The notes beneath the pieces were generated by a model, which ran no database searches, was not told where the DNA came from, and was given only the letters and a program-made list of their open reading frames with translations. A DNA stretch of 36,656 bases from Nocardia carnea (lineage in GTDB: Bacteria > Actinomycetota > Actinomycetes > Mycobacteriales > Mycobacteriaceae). The stretch is taken from NCBI RefSeq assembly GCF_029868325.1, contig NZ_JARWNW010000200.1, positions 1 through 36,656 of the forward strand. The letters run 5' to 3'. Below are positions 34,981-36,656 of the stretch, piece by piece. A program made the position numbers and the translations under genes. How positions within the stretch are numbered: the first letter of the stretch is position 1; every line of letters begins with the position of its first letter.

Positions 34981-36309
34981 TTGACCGAGCATTCAAAGGT
35001 GAATGCGAGACCGCGGATCGATTTAAAACAAGCACGATGGTCCCGGGTCGGCATTCCGTTGTTTGTAACATATTTCGTGTGCTACATGGATCGCACGAAC
35101 ATCAGCGTGGCAGCGCCGCACATGGCAGATGAACTACAGATCAGCTCCGCCGCCATGGGTTTGGTGTTCTCTGCGTTCTTCTGGGGCTACGTCATTAGTG
35201 GGATGCCGGCAGGAGCATGGGCCAACAGGGGGCATGCAAAGTCCATCATCGTCGTCTGCATGGTGGTTATCGGGCTGTCTGCGGGCGTTACCGGCTTGGT
35301 TCATGACTATGTGATACTGCTTGTCGCTCGAATCGCTCTGGGTCTCGCTGAAGGCATGATCTTCCCGGCGTTTGCTGTCATGTTCATCAGCTGGTATCCG
35401 TCCAGTGAACGTGGCCTCGCCGTAGGCCTCACTAACTACACGGTCCCACTCTCGACCGTGGTGATGGCACCGATGTCTGGCTGGTTGATAGAAGCGACGA
35501 ACTGGCGCGCGATGTTCGTCATTCAGGCTGTTCCCGCATTTGCGGTTGCAGCGTGGCTACATTTCTCCATCAGTGAGAACCCTGAAGGCGACAAGAAAAT
35601 ATCCGACGATGAGCGAGCATATATCATCCAAAACAGGAACGTGCACACCGCGGATGAATCCTCGTTGCTTCAACTGTTCAAGCGTCCGACAGTGTGGATA
35701 CTGGGCTCGGTCTACTTCTTCTGGGTCATGGGAATTTACACCCTGACACTTTGGCTACCGACAGTTATCGGTGAGATGACCGGCAGAGGCTCTTTAGTGG
35801 TCGGCCTTCTCACGGCGATCCCATTTATCATCGGAACGGTTGCTATGTACCTAGCAACCAAAGCGGCGGTCTCTGCGGGGAGGTCATTGGGTGTTTGGAT
35901 CGCTCCCTCGATAGGACTGAGTGGGGTTGCAATTATGATCCACCACTTCGTTCATGTAGGAGGAGTGTTCAGCTTCTTGATGCTGGTGCTGTCGGCAGGG
36001 GCCATCTATGCCACGCTGGCCCTCTGGTGGACGTGGGTAATGCAGATTGTTCCTCGGAATCAGACCGGTGCCTCAGTCGGATTCATTAATCTGTGCGGAA
36101 ACATGGGCGGTCTTGTCGGCCCCCTTCTCATCGGGGTATTTGCGGTTTCCGGCAATGTATCTTCTGGGTTCTGGATAGTCGGTGTGGGCATCCTCATCGC
36201 CGCCCTGACGGTTATGACTATCGATGCGCACCGAACCAGGTCTGAGCGCCGCGAAACGCAACCTGAAAGTCGCCCAACCTATCAGGAATCTCAAAGTGCG
36301 GTGGAGTGA
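34981..36309 (+). CDS. MFS transporter, anion:cation symporter-like (right copy)
   Basis: A 442-residue 12-TM carrier, paralogue of the left MFS (1174-2487), with YMDRTNISVAAPHMADEL and FFWGYVISGMPAGAWANRG. The start is TTG 34981 with AAGGGA 8 nt upstream; this start also matches the N-terminus of the left copy. Codon third positions are clearly less GC-rich than in the left copy although the proteins are very similar, which points to a separate history rather than a recent duplication. It diverges from the right IclR gene and is followed after 56 nt by ilvC without a hairpin, so the two are probably one transcript. Confidence 0.9.
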   Translation: MTEHSKVNARPRIDLKQARWSRVGIPLFVTYFVCYMDRTNISVAAPHMADELQISSAAMGLVFSAFFWGYVISGMPAGAWANRGHAKSIIVVCMVVIGLSAGVTGLVHDYVILLVARIALGLAEGMIFPAFAVMFISWYPSSERGLAVGLTNYTVPLSTVVMAPMSGWLIEATNWRAMFVIQAVPAFAVAAWLHFSISENPEGDKKISDDERAYIIQNRNVHTADESSLLQLFKRPTVWILGSVYFFWVMGIYTLTLWLPTVIGEMTGRGSLVVGLLTAIPFIIGTVAMYLATKAAVSAGRSLGVWIAPSIGLSGVAIMIHHFVHVGGVFSFLMLVLSAGAIYATLALWWTWVMQIVPRNQTGASVGFINLCGNMGGLVGPLLIGVFAVSGNVSSGFWIVGVGILIAALTVMTIDAHRTRSERRETQPESRPTYQESQSAVE

Positions 36310-36341
36310 ACGTAAGTGCGCCGTTTGTTGAAGCAAAGTAA

Positions 36342-36656
<315 letters not shown>

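Overview
The window looks like a chromosomal accessory (catabolic) region of a high-GC actinomycete, most likely Nocardia, Rhodococcus or a close relative. I infer this from GC-rich third codon positions, frequent GTG/TTG starts, ATGA/GTGA start-stop overlaps, the mycolata-type IlvC N-terminus and the gene families present. I see no rRNA, tRNA, CRISPR, transposase or plasmid replication gene.

Layout. The two ends are mirror images. At the left end a minus-strand operon reads MFS transporter (1174-2487), short-chain dehydrogenase (294-1052), then the 5' end of ilvC (1-174), diverging from an IclR regulator (2770-3597). At the right end an IclR regulator (33879-34673) diverges from a closely related MFS transporter (34981-36309), followed by the 5' end of a second ilvC (36366-36656). 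The two ilvC pieces share an exact 128-bp inverted repeat (14-141 and 36372-36499). Between them lie four blocks. Block 1 (3645-9586, plus): thiolase, acyl-CoA ligase, tandem-PPC (DUF296) protein, SDR and GlcD-type FAD oxidase, mostly joined by 4-bp overlaps. Block 2 (9759-12056): a MmcQ/YjbR-like protein and a convergent CocE-type hydrolase. Block 3 (12536-28806): a TetR regulator, flavin reductase and MHS transporter, then a long plus-strand operon (16080-27365) with an HpaB-type flavin monooxygenase, SDR, ligase, class III aminotransferase, two aldehyde dehydrogenases, an MFS transporter, an unrecognised protein and another SDR, followed by a zinc alcohol dehydrogenase. Block 4 (28881-33347, minus): a second zinc alcohol dehydrogenase, then (upstream) a small nuclease-fold-like protein, amidohydrolase, MaoC-like hydratase and alanine dehydrogenase.

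How the parts may work together. A near-identical promoter-operator (TTGACA, 18-bp spacer, TATGCT, with an 18-bp inverted repeat ACATGY-TGMGCG-ACATGT over the spacer) stands before the HpaB operon (15923-15952) and, on the other strand, before alanine dehydrogenase (33450-33479). A related array of the same hexamers lies just upstream of the TetR gene (13200-13231). I infer one TetR regulon joining blocks 3 and 4. A flavin-dependent monooxygenase with its reductase attacks an aromatic or N-heterocyclic substrate; the class III aminotransferase moves an amino group, probably to pyruvate; the aldehyde dehydrogenases oxidise the resulting semialdehyde; alanine dehydrogenase regenerates pyruvate and releases ammonium. 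The substrate cannot be read from the sequence, and no ring-cleaving dioxygenase is present in the window.

The most unusual features are the mirrored IclR/MFS/ilvC ends, the shared TetR operator, and the unrecognised proteins at 25773-26594 and 30108-30563.
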